In this document: one piece after another, positions 34,078-45,039 of the stretch
Numbering within the stretch: position 1 is the first letter of the stretch
Layout of the letters: every line of letters begins with the position of its first letter
Position numbers and translations under genes: made by a program
Source of the DNA: Sordaria brevicollis
Taxonomy: Eukaryota > Ascomycota > Sordariomycetes > Sordariales > Sordariaceae
DNA: 64,000 nucleotides
Direction of reading: 5' to 3'
Assembly: GCA_033439795.1 (NCBI GenBank)
Contig: JAUTDP010000007.1
Coordinates: 1,426,001-1,490,000 of the forward strand
Notes under the pieces: generated by a model
What the model was told of the DNA's origin: nothing
What the model saw: only the letters and a program-made list of their open reading frames with translations
The model's database searches: none

Positions 34078-37000
34078 ATAGAAGGATTTAAATTTAAACC
34101 TCGAAGGAAGAGGAAAACCGCCGGGTTTAATAGCCCTACGCCCGAACCTAAAAAAACCGTTAACGTTAAAAATTAGATTAGTAGTACTAATATTAGCGCT
34201 CCCGTTAATTAATAATTTACCCTAATTTAAAGCTAAGATTTCGGATTATTATTAATTAGGAGCCTTCGGACTAAAGTTAAGAAGACTTTTAAGTATAAAT
34301 CATACGCCGAATCGACCGGCACTAATTCGATCGATCCCTTAACTAAGGATTCCCAAACCGAAACCCGGTAACTACCTACGCTTATACCTAAGCTTATAAT
34401 ATTATATAATAATTATAAATAATAAAGGTCTATACTAAATAATATTTTCCTTTATCTAAATACAGTAAATAAAAATAAGGATAAATATAAAATTTAATTA
34501 CCAAACCGTTAAAAGTCGAAATTACTAAATTATAGTAATAATTATAATAGCAATTACAGTAATAATTACGGCAATATTCGCAATCGTCGCTCCTTTCGTC
34601 GTATTATCTTTAATATAATTCCTTTTAGCGATTAATAATTTAAGTAACCTCCCTTTAGTGGTTAATAATTTAAGTAACCTCCCTTTAACGGTTAATAATT
34701 TAAGTAACTTCCTTCTAGCTTTAATTAATAAACTCCCTCTAACGGCCAATAGTACTAATAATTTTAACCCCCTTCTAATACCTAATAAACTCCTTCTGGT
34801 AGTTAATAATACTAATAATAATATTAGCAACCTCTTATTAGAACCTTTACTTCTTTTAATAATCAATAATATTAATAACCTCCTTCTAATAATTAATAAT
34901 ATTAATAATAATATTAGTAGCTTTTTACTAAAACCTTTACCTCTTTTAATAATTAATAATACTAATAACTTCCTTCTAATAATTAGTAATTTAAATAACC
35001 TTTTAACTTTAATTAATAAATTCCCTCTAATGGTTTCCCTATATCTAATAATTAATAATTTCAATAGTTTCAACCTCCTTCTAATATTCAAACTCCTAGC
35101 AATTTTACTACCAGCAATTTCCCCCCTACCGGCAATTTCCTTGCCTCTAGTAATTAATAATCCCAATAATCTAATTAATAATTTCAATACTCTACACAAT
35201 CCGATTTAGAATTCCAAAATTTTTTCGAAAAGCAATTCGGATAATAACCGTTTAGCTAATAAATTTAACTACTTCAACTACCTCAATAACTTAAGTAGCC
35301 TAAACAACTTAAAAAGAAAAAAAAATACGTACTGCTTTAAAAGCGCAAAAAGCTCTAGTAATTATTATAACAAAAGCTACTACGTAATAACGAAAGCTTA
35401 ACTACCTTCAATATATTTAATACAAAATAGGCTAAAATAATCGAATAAATTAACAAGGAAATACGTAACAAGGAGCGTAAACGCTTACAAGCCGAATTCA
35501 ATAAAAAAAAACTCGAATATATTAATACTATAAAAAAAGTTAAAGATTTTAATATAATAATCGAACGTATAATAGAAATAAATAATATTTCTCTAAATAA
35601 TATCGCTAAAACCCGAAAAGCCTAATTTAAATTATACAATAAAAAAAATCGCTTAAACCTAAAAATAAAAGAAATAAAGGATAAATAGGCTAAATTCCTA
35701 GAATAATCGCCGACGAAGCCTAAATCCAAATCGAAGGTCGAATCTAAGGAATTTAAACCCAAGGTTAACCCTAAACTAATTAACATCGATAATCAATCTA
35801 AATCAAATACAACTGAGAAACTTCGTTAACGATTTCGACAATTCGAGCAATCGAACCAATAAAAGCAAAAACCTCTAATAAAAGAAACTACTAATTATTC
35901 CGCTATAGGTATTAAATACTAATTTAAAAATATCTAATAATAATAATAGTAGCAATAATAGGAAGAATTTTCCGACTTTAATAATAATAACAACCTTTTT
36001 AATATCGGCAATATTCGTATAAAAGAAGAATTCTAAGGCTTTAATAACTTTAAAAGCTATAATAATAATATATTTAATCCTCCTCCCCCCCTACGTAATT
36101 AAAATAATCAAAGTAATTAAAATAATTAAAATAATTAAAGTAATTAAAGTAATCAAAATTAAAATAGTTATTACAATAATATACCTCCGCTTCAAACACC
36201 GGCACTACAATAAGGTAACGCAAAAAGACGTAAGAGATAAAATGGTTAGCAATCCCTACAATTAGCTTTCCTAGAATTCTTCGAATTTCCTAGCCGTTAA
36301 AATCTATATAAATTCAAAAATACCGGCATACTTAAACGAATATAATAAAATCCCATTAAAAATAATTACGTCTATACTCTAAACCCTAACGTAAATATAC
36401 CCTAAACCCCGCTTACCCAAAATATCCCTAGAGGCATTACTATACCTAATAACAACCCGGCCATTATTAATAAATTTAATAAAGAAGTCAAATAATATCT
36501 ATTCCTTTTCCATTACAACTGGTTTTCTAACTCTATTATCTTATAAACATACGGTTACAATATCGATACTAAATCGACTCGTTTCAAAAACCTACGATAA
36601 TATACTATAGAAACGTATAAATATCTAAAATCTCATTACCTTATTATATACATAAAGAATTTCTTCAATAATTTAATTAAGGATAACCCCTATATTCTCG
36701 AATATAACCTCGAAATAAATACCGAGTATAAAGAAGTATTCAAAACCTTTATTTCGAACTAAATTAATAAGCGAATATTTAATTCTATTTACGCTTATAT
36801 CGCTAAATATATTAATTATAAAAAAACCTTTAAGGATCGTAATAACCTTATTTAATTCTATATCCAAACAGAACTCTAAGATATAGGTAAGCACTAGCTT
36901 AAAATCTTAAAATCCGAACGGGCCATAAATACTAATCGAGGACGTAATAGACTATATATTCCTAATACCACATTATATAACGCAATAAAGGATAAATATA

Positions 37001-38094
37001 AGGATATAGTATTCGATTTGAAATATAAGGACGTTAAAAGAAATTAATTCATCGACACCCCTTTAAAATTCGTACCTCGTATTATAAATCCGTTTCAAAA
37101 GGCCCCGGATATAACCAACCTTTATAATACCCTAATCGAACCCAATTACCTACCTCCGCCACCCAAAACCGATAACCACCCTATAGCCAATCGCTAGCGG
37201 ATTCTACCCGCTAATAGTAATAATAGTAATAATAATAGTAATAATAATATATTTAATCCTATTAATTAATATAATCAATATAACCAGCAATATAATTAGC
37301 AATACGGTTAGTAATATAATTAGTAATATAATTAATATAATTAATATAGCCAATAACACAATCAATAATACAATTAATAATATAATTAATATAATTAATA
37401 TAATTAATATAATCAATATAATTAGCAATACAATTAGTAATATAATTAACAATATAATTATTAAAGCCCTCCCCCCCTACTAATCCCCCCCCTACTAATC
37501 CTCCCCCTACTAATCCCCCCCTACTAATCCTCCTCTTACTAATCCTCCCCTTACTAATCCTCCTCCTACTAATCCTCCTCCTACTAATCCTCCTCCTAAC
37601 CCTCCCCTATCTACCCCCCTCCTAATAATTAAAAATAGAATTAGCAATAGGGTAATTAGCAATAAAATTGGCAATAAGGTAATATAAATAATCAAAACTA
37701 CAACCTTAACTATAGTAACTATAATAATTATAGCAATTATAATTATAATAACTAAAATCAAAGAGGCGGTAATAAATAATAGCAACAATACTAACATAAC
37801 TATAAAAATACGCCTAACCGCCCTAAACACTAATATAAATAATAATATAAATAATAACGTAAAATTAGAGGCAATAATCGTCGCAATTTCTAGGGCGAAG
37901 CCCCTCCTAATCCTCGTAATCGTAAAGGCCAAGGTAATAGCGGCCGCGGTACCCAAGCCTTTTCTTCAATAATTACCGATATTATACCACCCATTCCCAA
38001 GCGCATTCGTATACGTATTAATATATTAAAATCTAATAATATACTCGTTCCGGTAAATTCAATTTTAAATAATATAAAATCTTTACGCCTTTAA
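34078..38094 (+). pseudogene. P2 accessory protein: 1338-codon Q/N-rich, prion-like, RG-tailed (RIP-degraded)
   Basis: A single frame runs from a probable start at 34078 (ATA, RIP from ATG) to TAA at 38092-38094. All internal stops I saw are TAA/TAG at Gln sites and none is TGA. Order: a basic N-terminus (EGFKFKPRRKRKTAGF); QQFKQPPF-x-G and QQYQQ-type repeats (34650-35200); a charged coil (INKEIRNKERKRLQAEF, about 35450); a Gln run followed by EEFSDFNNNNN (about 35930); and a probable folded region (about 36230-37130, for example KQYLFLFHYNWFSN and LYIPNTTLYNAIKDKYKD). A QYNQQYNQ prion-like tract follows (37230-37460). Then SPYQS repeats, which run one base out of phase at 37471-37520. The RG-rich end has NRRNFQGEAPPNPRNRKGQG (about 37880). 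P1 has a homologue. The function is unknown. Such tails often drive RNA binding or condensation, which is inference here. Confidence 0.75.
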
Positions 38095-38404
38095 ACCTTT
38101 AGTATTTCCTAAACCTTTAGCGTTTACGTTAGCTTTTTAATCAACGGATTAATTTTATTCGAATAATTAATAACAATACCACATTTAATATTATAATATT
38201 CAGCGACTCTTTCAAGTATACACTCGTTGCATTCAGCACAATATTCAGCGACTCTTTTAAATATATATTTATTGCATTCAATATAACGGTCAGCGACTCT
38301 TTCCCTAACGGTAGACCCCATAATCATATAAATAGGTAAACCATTATTAATTATTCTTATTATTATACTTTTTTATTTTCATTTTCTATATCGTTATATC
38401 GTTG
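38095..38404. repeat. 3' flank of accessory gene with three 45-bp repeats
   Basis: CAGCGACTCTTT recurs at 38201, 38246 and 38291 (period 45). On the minus strand an open frame (38124-38327) translates the repeat as 15-residue units such as RVAEYCAECNECILE. It starts MIMGSTVRERVADRY. It may be a small Cys-containing gene or chance. The 45-bp period keeps frame in both directions, and there is no supporting homologue in the window. Confidence 0.45.
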
Positions 38405-38508
38405 AATATTAGTAATATTAATAATATTAATAATATTAATAATATTAATAATATTGGTAATATTAGTGATATTAATAATATTAATAATATTAATAATATT
38501 AGTAATAT
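38405..38508 (+). repeat. Microsatellite of 9-bp units TAATATTAA
   Basis: Eleven or so near-perfect nonamers, some with G for A changes (TTAGTAATA, TTGGTAATA). Confidence 0.9.
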
Positions 38509-38514
38509 AGCCCG

Positions 38515-38902
38515 TACGTAACGACGGTGAGGTGTAGTACGTAGTGATTTGCGGTTGTAGTATACGTTAAATTGGCAGGACCCCGATGTCGTAACTACCT
38601 TCGCGAATTACGACCGTATAATTGACCGTATAATTAACTATGCGACTAACATATTTCCCTACTTCGCGAATGTCGCACGCGAAGATAAGGAAGGACCACG
38701 ACATAGCGACTGCCATTCTGGGCTGAAACTCAAAAATTTCTAACACTTAGCGCCCAAAACACCCTACGGTAAAATGTCCTACTACGGTAAATTGCCAGCT
38801 AACAGGAAAAAACCTACTTACCGTAATATAACCGTAATGCCACGGTAAAAAATCGCCTACGGTAGTATTACGGTGTATGTACTATATTTGTGTGTGTATA
38901 TA
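38515..38902. repeat. RIP-spared right end of P2
   Basis: Normal CA/TG content. ACGGTAAA or ACCGTAAT motifs occur at least eight times between 38764 and 38873, in both orientations (CCTACGGTAAAATG, CTACGGTAAATTGCC, TAATATAACCGTAATGCC, CCACGGTAAAAAATCG, GTAGTATTACGG). CCGTAATGCCACGGTAAA (38848-38865) matches CCGTAATACCACGGTAAA of the left end at 17 of 18 bases in direct orientation. CGACCGTATAATTGACCGTA near 38610 gives a further internal pair. Confidence 0.7.
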
Positions 38903-40822
38903 CCCCTACCTATGCCTTCGAATTACGTTTCTATAAAATTAATTTTTATTTGGTATATTATTTCTATTTAATCTATTTCCTATTGGTAGTTTTATTTAAA
39001 TTGATTTAAATTGTTTTAGTAGCGTTTTTCGAGGGTTTCGGTTAGTATTTTGGTCGAAGTTTCCGTATACTTTAAACCGATATCGTTAGTTTTACGGACT
39101 ATAGTAAATTTATTGCGTAATTCCTTTATACGAACGCGGTATTTATCGCGTTATTATTCTAATATTGTATATTAGGCTTCTAGGTTTAAATTCTTTTATA
39201 AATATCGCGAATATTCCGTAGCTATTTCTTCGTATTTCTTTTAAAATTCTTTTAAATTATTATTTTAGCCGGTAGTATATTAATTAATTATTATTTTAAA
39301 TTCTTTAATTTTTTAGGCGAAATATATTACTTAATTATTTATTTTATTAAAAAGTTTTTATATATTGTATAGAATTTGCGAAATATTTTTAATTAATTCG
39401 ATTAATATTTCTATGGTATAGTTGCGATAGTAAATCTCTTCCTATATAGTATTGGGTTCTTTATTCATTATAGTTATAAAATTTTTATAGGTTATAAAAC
39501 CTATAAAAAAGCGTACGAATAGGGATTTATTACTTACGGTAGTAATAAATCGGAAATAAAAGATATAATTACCGTTCTCGTTAAATTAGTCGGCGATTTC
39601 CTATATCCTTTTTATTCTATTTTCTAATATAATTTTAGCCTTTAAAGAAGCGTAACGTTAATCGATATTAGGATAAATATTTCCTATATAATATTATAGA
39701 TTATTTTCCAACGTTTTTAATTCGGGTTGGCTAATAAAGTTAATTACTATTAGGGATATTCGCTTTACGTTAATATTTATAGTTTTTTTATTTAATTATT
39801 GTATTTTAATAGAAATACGGCGTATTTGCGAATTATTTCCGGTAATAGTATTACGGATTAAATTAAAAATTTAGAGGATAATATCGCAATTTAAAGTAAT
39901 TTTTTTGAATAGGATATCCTATCCGTTAAGCTTCGGTATAATTTTTATTTTATTTTTAAGAGAAGAGGTTTTATCCTTATTAAATTAGGTATCTTCTTCC
40001 TTAATAGCCGCGGCCGGACGAAACGGAAGCGAAAATAATCGTTAGGTTTTTTATTGAGTATTCTACTAGGTGTAGTTATTATTTGGGTTTTCCCGGTTAA
40101 ATAGGGTATAATTATTATTTTGTAACGGCCGTTTAGATTATCGTTATTTATTATTTTAGCCGCTTAAGGGAATAGATATTGAATTATTTAATAAAAAAGT
40201 AAAGGCGCGTAGCGGTAAATTGAATTTTAGAGAGTATTTATAAATAGGTAATTATTATAGAATTAGTAATTGAAAATTCTTTATCCTAATAGAGAATTCT
40301 ATTAATATTTCTTTATTAGCGTTATATTATAAGGAAGTAAATAGTTTTAATTAAGGCGATTATTTAACGGGTACGGTTTGAGCGCGTACTTATTGTAATA
40401 GCGTATTCTTTAATTAATACGAGGGTATAGAGGTAATAATAAAATCTTTTGAAAATTAATTATTTTTATAATTTTTATTATAAGGGTCTCCTTTAAGCGA
40501 ATCTTCCTTATTATCGTCGTTTCTAACGTTAAAGTCTTCGACCGTTTAGAAGGACGTATTACCGTTGGGAGAGGAATTGAGGTAGTCGATATTATTATAA
40601 CCGGCGGAAAAAGTATTTAATAGGTCGGGGTAGCCGGAATTAAAGCCCTATTCGGGTTTAATTATAATAGTCGGGTTCGTTCTTTTTTTGGGCGGAAATA
40701 ATCGTCGAAGCGATTTCGGGATTAGGAAATCATCGAAGCGATTAATTAGGTTCTTTAATTCTCGGGGTCGAAGTAGGATATTATATACTTTTTTAAATAG
40801 AGGTAATTTAACTTTAATTAAG

Positions 40823-41162
40823 TATTAAATTGTAATATAGGTGTATAATAACGTAATATGGTAAATATATATAATTTAAATAAATAATTAAAATTAAAGA
40901 GAGGAAGAGTAGAAAGGTTAGAATTTGGGTATAGAGGTCTAGTTTTATATTAAATTACTTAATAATATATAAAAGGTTATTAGCGATTGCGTACCTATTA
41001 AATAGTCGCTAGGTTGTAATAGCCTTATTAAACCCTATTGAACGGTCGCTAGGTTTAGTCTACTAATTAGAAGCTAAGGTTTAATATAACGAATAGTCCG
41101 TACGTCCTAGTACCCTAGTCACGGGGACCCGGCACTATAGTCGCTAGACTTATATCGTTATA
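40823..41162 (-). repeat. 5' LTR of the chromovirus (heavily RIP-mutated)
   Basis: Same length as its partner (340 bp), but most CA/TG sites have become TA. For example the 3' LTR start TGTCAGACTGCAATATAGG reads TATTAAATTGTAATATAGG here. The two LTRs were identical at insertion, so they give a direct readout of RIP. Confidence 0.9.
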
Positions 41163-41589
41163 CTATCCTTCGGATTTTTTTAAACTTTTCTTTCCTTTAA
41201 TAATAATAATCGATTCGAAATAACTATTCCCCGTTAAAAACGCGCTAAAGCGTTCTATAAAATAATAAAAATTTCCAACGAAAATAAAAGTAAAAATTTA
41301 TTTCCCCTTCGCCCTCCTTCGCCAACCCCTATATTTAATATAATTAATACCAATATTAAGATTAATTTTAAATATATTATTAAACGCCTTACTAATAATA
41401 AATTCTTTTATATATTAAAGAAAGGGTAAATCCTCCTTCTATTACGTTTTATTTTTATACTAATTTTTCCGAAACTATATCTATACTCCCTTATATTTCG
41501 CTTATACCCTCCAATTAATTAAAGCCCTTTTCGCCTTCCCGGCCGTCTTAAATTATAATATTTATATAAAGGCTATCATTAAATCGATT

Positions 41590-42385
41590 TATTATATCCC
41601 TAATTACCCAAATAAATTACTATTTTTTATATCGTTAACGTTTCCTATTCTAATTCGTTTTTAAATAAATTTAATTAAATTATTTAATATACTTTAGCGG
41701 TTTTACGTTATATAATCGATATATTTCGCAATTTCTACGATTTCTATAATATTTTCTAAGAGAAGGTCGTTATTAAAAATCCAATTAATAGCGAATTCTA
41801 CAATTATTTTATCCGCTTTTATATTATTATTAAGGAATTTACTAATATAATTCGCTTTTACTTTATTAATAACAATTTTACCAATACCCTAAAATAATTT
41901 ATTTATTATAAAAAGTAATCGGTTAACGATTATTTCTAAAAAGGTTATTATAAATTCATCCTTTCCAATAAGGATAACTTAATCGGCGGTTATATTCCTT
42001 TAAATAATATCCCCTATAATAATAGTAATAATTTACTCTATAACGGTAATAATAATTTACTTTATAATAATAGTAGTAGAATTTCCCCGAATAGTAATAG
42101 TATTCGTATACCTTCCCGTAATAACTCCCCAATAGAAATTAATTCGCCAACTATTCGTTCTACCAATCCTATTCCTATTAATAATAATTAATTCATTTAA
42201 CGTTAATTTATAACTAATATTATACACTAATATATTCGTTAATTCGACGAATAGAACCGTTTATTCGCTAATAATAATAAAATATTAAAGGCTTTAATTA
42301 ATTATAAAAAGAAATAATAATTAAATAAATCGTTACCTTCGCGGCCCGATAAATTCTTAATTAAATAGAAATCCTCCCCCATCCT
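41590..42385 (-). pseudogene. LINE F ORF3 (downstream ORF)
   Basis: Counterpart of the ORF3 described for copy E, with the Ala/Thr-rich linker region at about 41990-42170 converted by RIP into AAT/ATT-rich codons. The same segment survives unmutated in LINE B (12100-12276), which shows what has been lost. Confidence 0.5.
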
Positions 42386-43318
42386 CGTTCTAATATATTA
42401 ATAAATAAAAGTAAAAGAAAAGGAAGAAAAGAAAATTAAAAATAATAAACGAATTCGTTTCGCCGCTCCTTTTCTAATTCGATTATTAAACGGTATTTAT
42501 TTAATCGTTTTAACCGAAATACTTATAATAAAATCCTTTCGACTTTAATTCTATTATTTAAATAAATTTAGAATTATTCTTACATTTATAACTAATTAAT
42601 TATTACGAATTATATATTTACTATCCGGAAATATTCGAACGTAATATAATAGAATATTTTTCGTTTTAATCCGTACAAATAAATAAGGGTATTAATATTA
42701 AGGATTCTCTTTTAAAAAAAGAAGGCCCTAAAGCCAATTACTTCCGTTTTCGTTTAAACGAGGAAGGAATTCTTCATTTTCGTTAATAAATAATAATCTT
42801 TATTATCCTCCAAAAGTTAAATTTTCTTCCGCTTCTTTTTTTTCTAACCGATTATATACCGTTTTATTACAATATTATTAAACTTCGGGTCGAAATTAAT
42901 AATTATAAATTTATACCACCGATTTAATTTAATTACCACTACCGTTAATTAATAATTATAACGCAATATTTATTCTCTTTTCGTAACGTCCTTTAATTAT
43001 ACTTTTCGATCGAAGGTTAAAGGTTCCGGCGGTTATAATAATTAAACAAATACGTCCATTACTAAGGGCGGTCCTACTATAATCATTATAAAATTCTCCA
43101 TTAATATTTATTCCTCTACTTATTTAATTTTAATAATACTACTTTCCGGTCTATTAATAAATAATCAACTTTTTATTCATTTTATTTAAATATAATTAAT
43201 TACTTAAATTACTATTCTTTAAACGAAATTAGGGATATAATAGGTCGATTTAAAGAACTGCTTTGGAACCGGAAACGCCGATTTCTAGTCGAGGAACGCT
43301 CCAAAACGAAAACCAACA

Positions 43319-45020
43319 ACGGGAATCGACTCAAAAAAGTCTTTTACGTCCTTTATAATATCCCGCAACGAATATAATAACGACGATATATCGTTACTAC
43401 TAATAATAATTAATAATAATAATTATAAATTCGAAAATAGCGTTTATAATCCGCTCGTAGGACTTTTAATTTATAACGACCCTAACGTAGCGCATACTAC
43501 GAAAATTTTGGAAAAAATGTAAGAGGACGACGAAATTATAAAGAAATTTATCGTTAAAGCGAATAAATTTTCGGATTACGACGCCGTTTCGTTCGAAGAT
43601 TGTAATTAGGTTCGTAAATTATTTAACGAATATACGAAAATTTTCGCGAAAAAAAGTAAGGTAATATACTTTAAAGTTAATAAAATTAATAATAATTAAA
43701 TTATTATTAAGAAGGATTTCGACGATTTAAAGAAAACGATCTTATAAGAATTATAAAAGAATATTAAAAAGGCGCTAAAAATATAGGCCGGAATTATAAA
43801 GGATATTCTTCTTAAAACCGGGTTTATTTTTTAATATATTATAATTATTACCCCCCCCCTAAAAATATTCCCTATTAATTACAATTATATTTTCTTTATC
43901 CGAAATATTATAATTAATATTTAATATTCGAAGCGGACGAATAAAGAAATTAAAATTTAAATTAAGAAAATACTTTGCAATTTAAGGATTAATACTTTTA
44001 ATATTATACGAACCGCTATAAAATTATTTATAACTAGAAATTATAGAATTATATTCGATAACGTTACGCGCGAATAATATTAGTAATATTAAATTTAAAT
44101 TAAAAAGGTCTTTAGCGAAAAAGCGTTTATATTTTTAAATATTATTATATTAATTATTAAAGGGTTCCTTTAAGCGAATATTATTAAATATATAAGAATA
44201 AAGGATATTATTTATAAAATATAATAAACGAACCCGACCGCTTTTATTATTAGAATATATTTATAGAAGAAGAGAATTAGCGAAAATAAGGGCTTTTTTA
44301 TAATAAAGGTTATAATTATAAAAGTAATTAAAATTCTCTATAAAGGATTCCTCTTTTAAAAAAGCGTTACGTATATTTACAAACCGTTTACTTCCTTAAT
44401 TAATATTTAATAATATTTCATTTATTAGGGCGTAAAATACTTAAAGAAATTTTACTATAATATTAACGTTTATAAATATTATAATAAAGATAAATATAAT
44501 AAAAATTATTTTAAAGAAGCGAATTACCTATTTAATAAAAATAAATTGCTAATCTTTTACGTTTTGTATAAAAAGTACGGGTATTACGCTTTCGAAAAGA
44601 AAGTATACTTTATTTTTAAAAAAATTATTACGAAGGCTATTATAGAATACGCCGAAAAATTATACTTATTTACGTATTAGAAGGATTCTAAGAGAAATAT
44701 TATATTAAAACCGGCGGTAATAGAGGACGATAAAGATATTAATTTCCTTAACGCCCCTTCTACCGTTTATATTATTATTATTTATAAAAAGGAGTTTAAA
44801 AGCGAAAATAAAAATTATATTTGTAAGTAAATTAATAGGCCCTTTATTAAACCGAAATTAGCGGTTAAAAGCCCGATAAACGTATTTATAAATTTTTAAA
44901 ATTTAGATATTCGGAGTAACGTTGGTTTAATTACCGCCGTTAAACCGGTTATTTAAAAGGAAAAAATTCCCGCTCCTACTCCGCTTATAGGGTTAGAAAA
45001 TACTTTTTTATAAAATAATT
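43319..45020 (+). pseudogene. LINE C ORF1 (gag-like)
   Basis: The start codon position reads ACG here and in copy E but ATG in A and F, so C and E may belong to one subfamily. One frame holds to about 45020. Around 44468-44510 a CCHC zinc knuckle appears as Y-x2-Y-x4-Y-x4-Y, since TGY Cys codons and CAY His codons have become TAY. It is followed by a second, larger Cys-like cluster (KKYGYYAFEKKVYFIF). Expected role: RNA-binding coat protein for retrotransposition. Confidence 0.6.
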
Positions 45021-45039
45021 AATAATCTAATTGAAAATA

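Larger units (their letters stand above)
27101..38902 (-). mobile_element. P2, an 11.8-kb two-gene DNA transposon inside the chromovirus
   Basis: The flanks carry CCCTTACCTA (27091-27100) and CCCCTACCTA (38903-38912), a candidate 8-10-bp target duplication with one C/T difference. Inside each boundary is a RIP-spared end rich in ACCGTAAT/ACGGTAAA motifs. GACCGTAATACCACGG at 27131 and the inverse of GTAGTATTACGGTG near 38860-38873 form an imperfect terminal inverted repeat. The interior has a minus-strand transposase (27390-32627) and a divergent plus-strand accessory gene (34078-38094). TATATACCCCTA also occurs at the P1 end, so part of the apparent duplication could belong to the element. 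Exact termini are therefore uncertain. Confidence 0.75.
25751..40822 (-). pseudogene. gag: Chromovirus gag, interrupted by P2
   Basis: The region between the 5' LTR (40823) and the protease is expected to hold gag. It is split into 38913-40822 and 25751-27090 by P2. The minus strand is coherent in parts with stops bridged, but I could not pin down a start or a zinc knuckle. The (TTA)n run near 26850-26880 gives a spurious plus-strand Leu-rich frame. Confidence 0.55.
20981..41162 (-). mobile_element. Ty3/gypsy chromovirus, reverse orientation, interrupted by P2
   Basis: Two 340-bp LTRs (20981-21320, 40823-41162) flank a minus-strand gag-pol. In element orientation the LTR starts TGTAACGATATAAATTTAGC and ends GCAGTCTGACA. 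A purine-rich tract, CCCGGAGGGGGGGTAG, lies directly before the 3' LTR. The target duplication is CTATT/CTATC (20976-20980, 41163-41167), and the C/T difference is itself RIP-like. Without P2 the element is about 8.4 kb. The domain order protease, reverse transcriptase, RNase H, integrase, chromodomain places it in the chromovirus clade. The copy is dead. Confidence 0.93.

Noticed and set aside
34525..35209. Long open frames on both strands (34658-35209 plus, 34525-35199 minus)
   Set aside because: They exist because RIP turned a CAA/CAG-rich coding repeat into TAA/TAG-rich sequence, which clears stops from the other frames. The real frame is the one full of TAA/TAG.
36673..36894. Minus-strand 73-codon frame
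   Set aside because: Antisense to the folded region of the accessory gene, which is coherent on the plus strand.
37204..37956. Hydrophobic minus-strand frames (37204-37452, 37510-37956) that look like membrane proteins
   Set aside because: They are antisense to the QYNQ and YQS/RG-rich tail of the accessory gene. The Ile/Leu richness follows from AAT/TAT/ATA complement codons.
1..38094. A reassigned genetic code with TAA/TAG as Gln (ciliate-like)
   Set aside because: Reading TAR as Gln works well, but the LINE copies show unmutated CAA/CAG (B island) against TAA/TAG at the same sites. Trp codons are hit too, Cys codons have become Tyr, and LTR pairs differ by C-to-T. RIP explains all of this.
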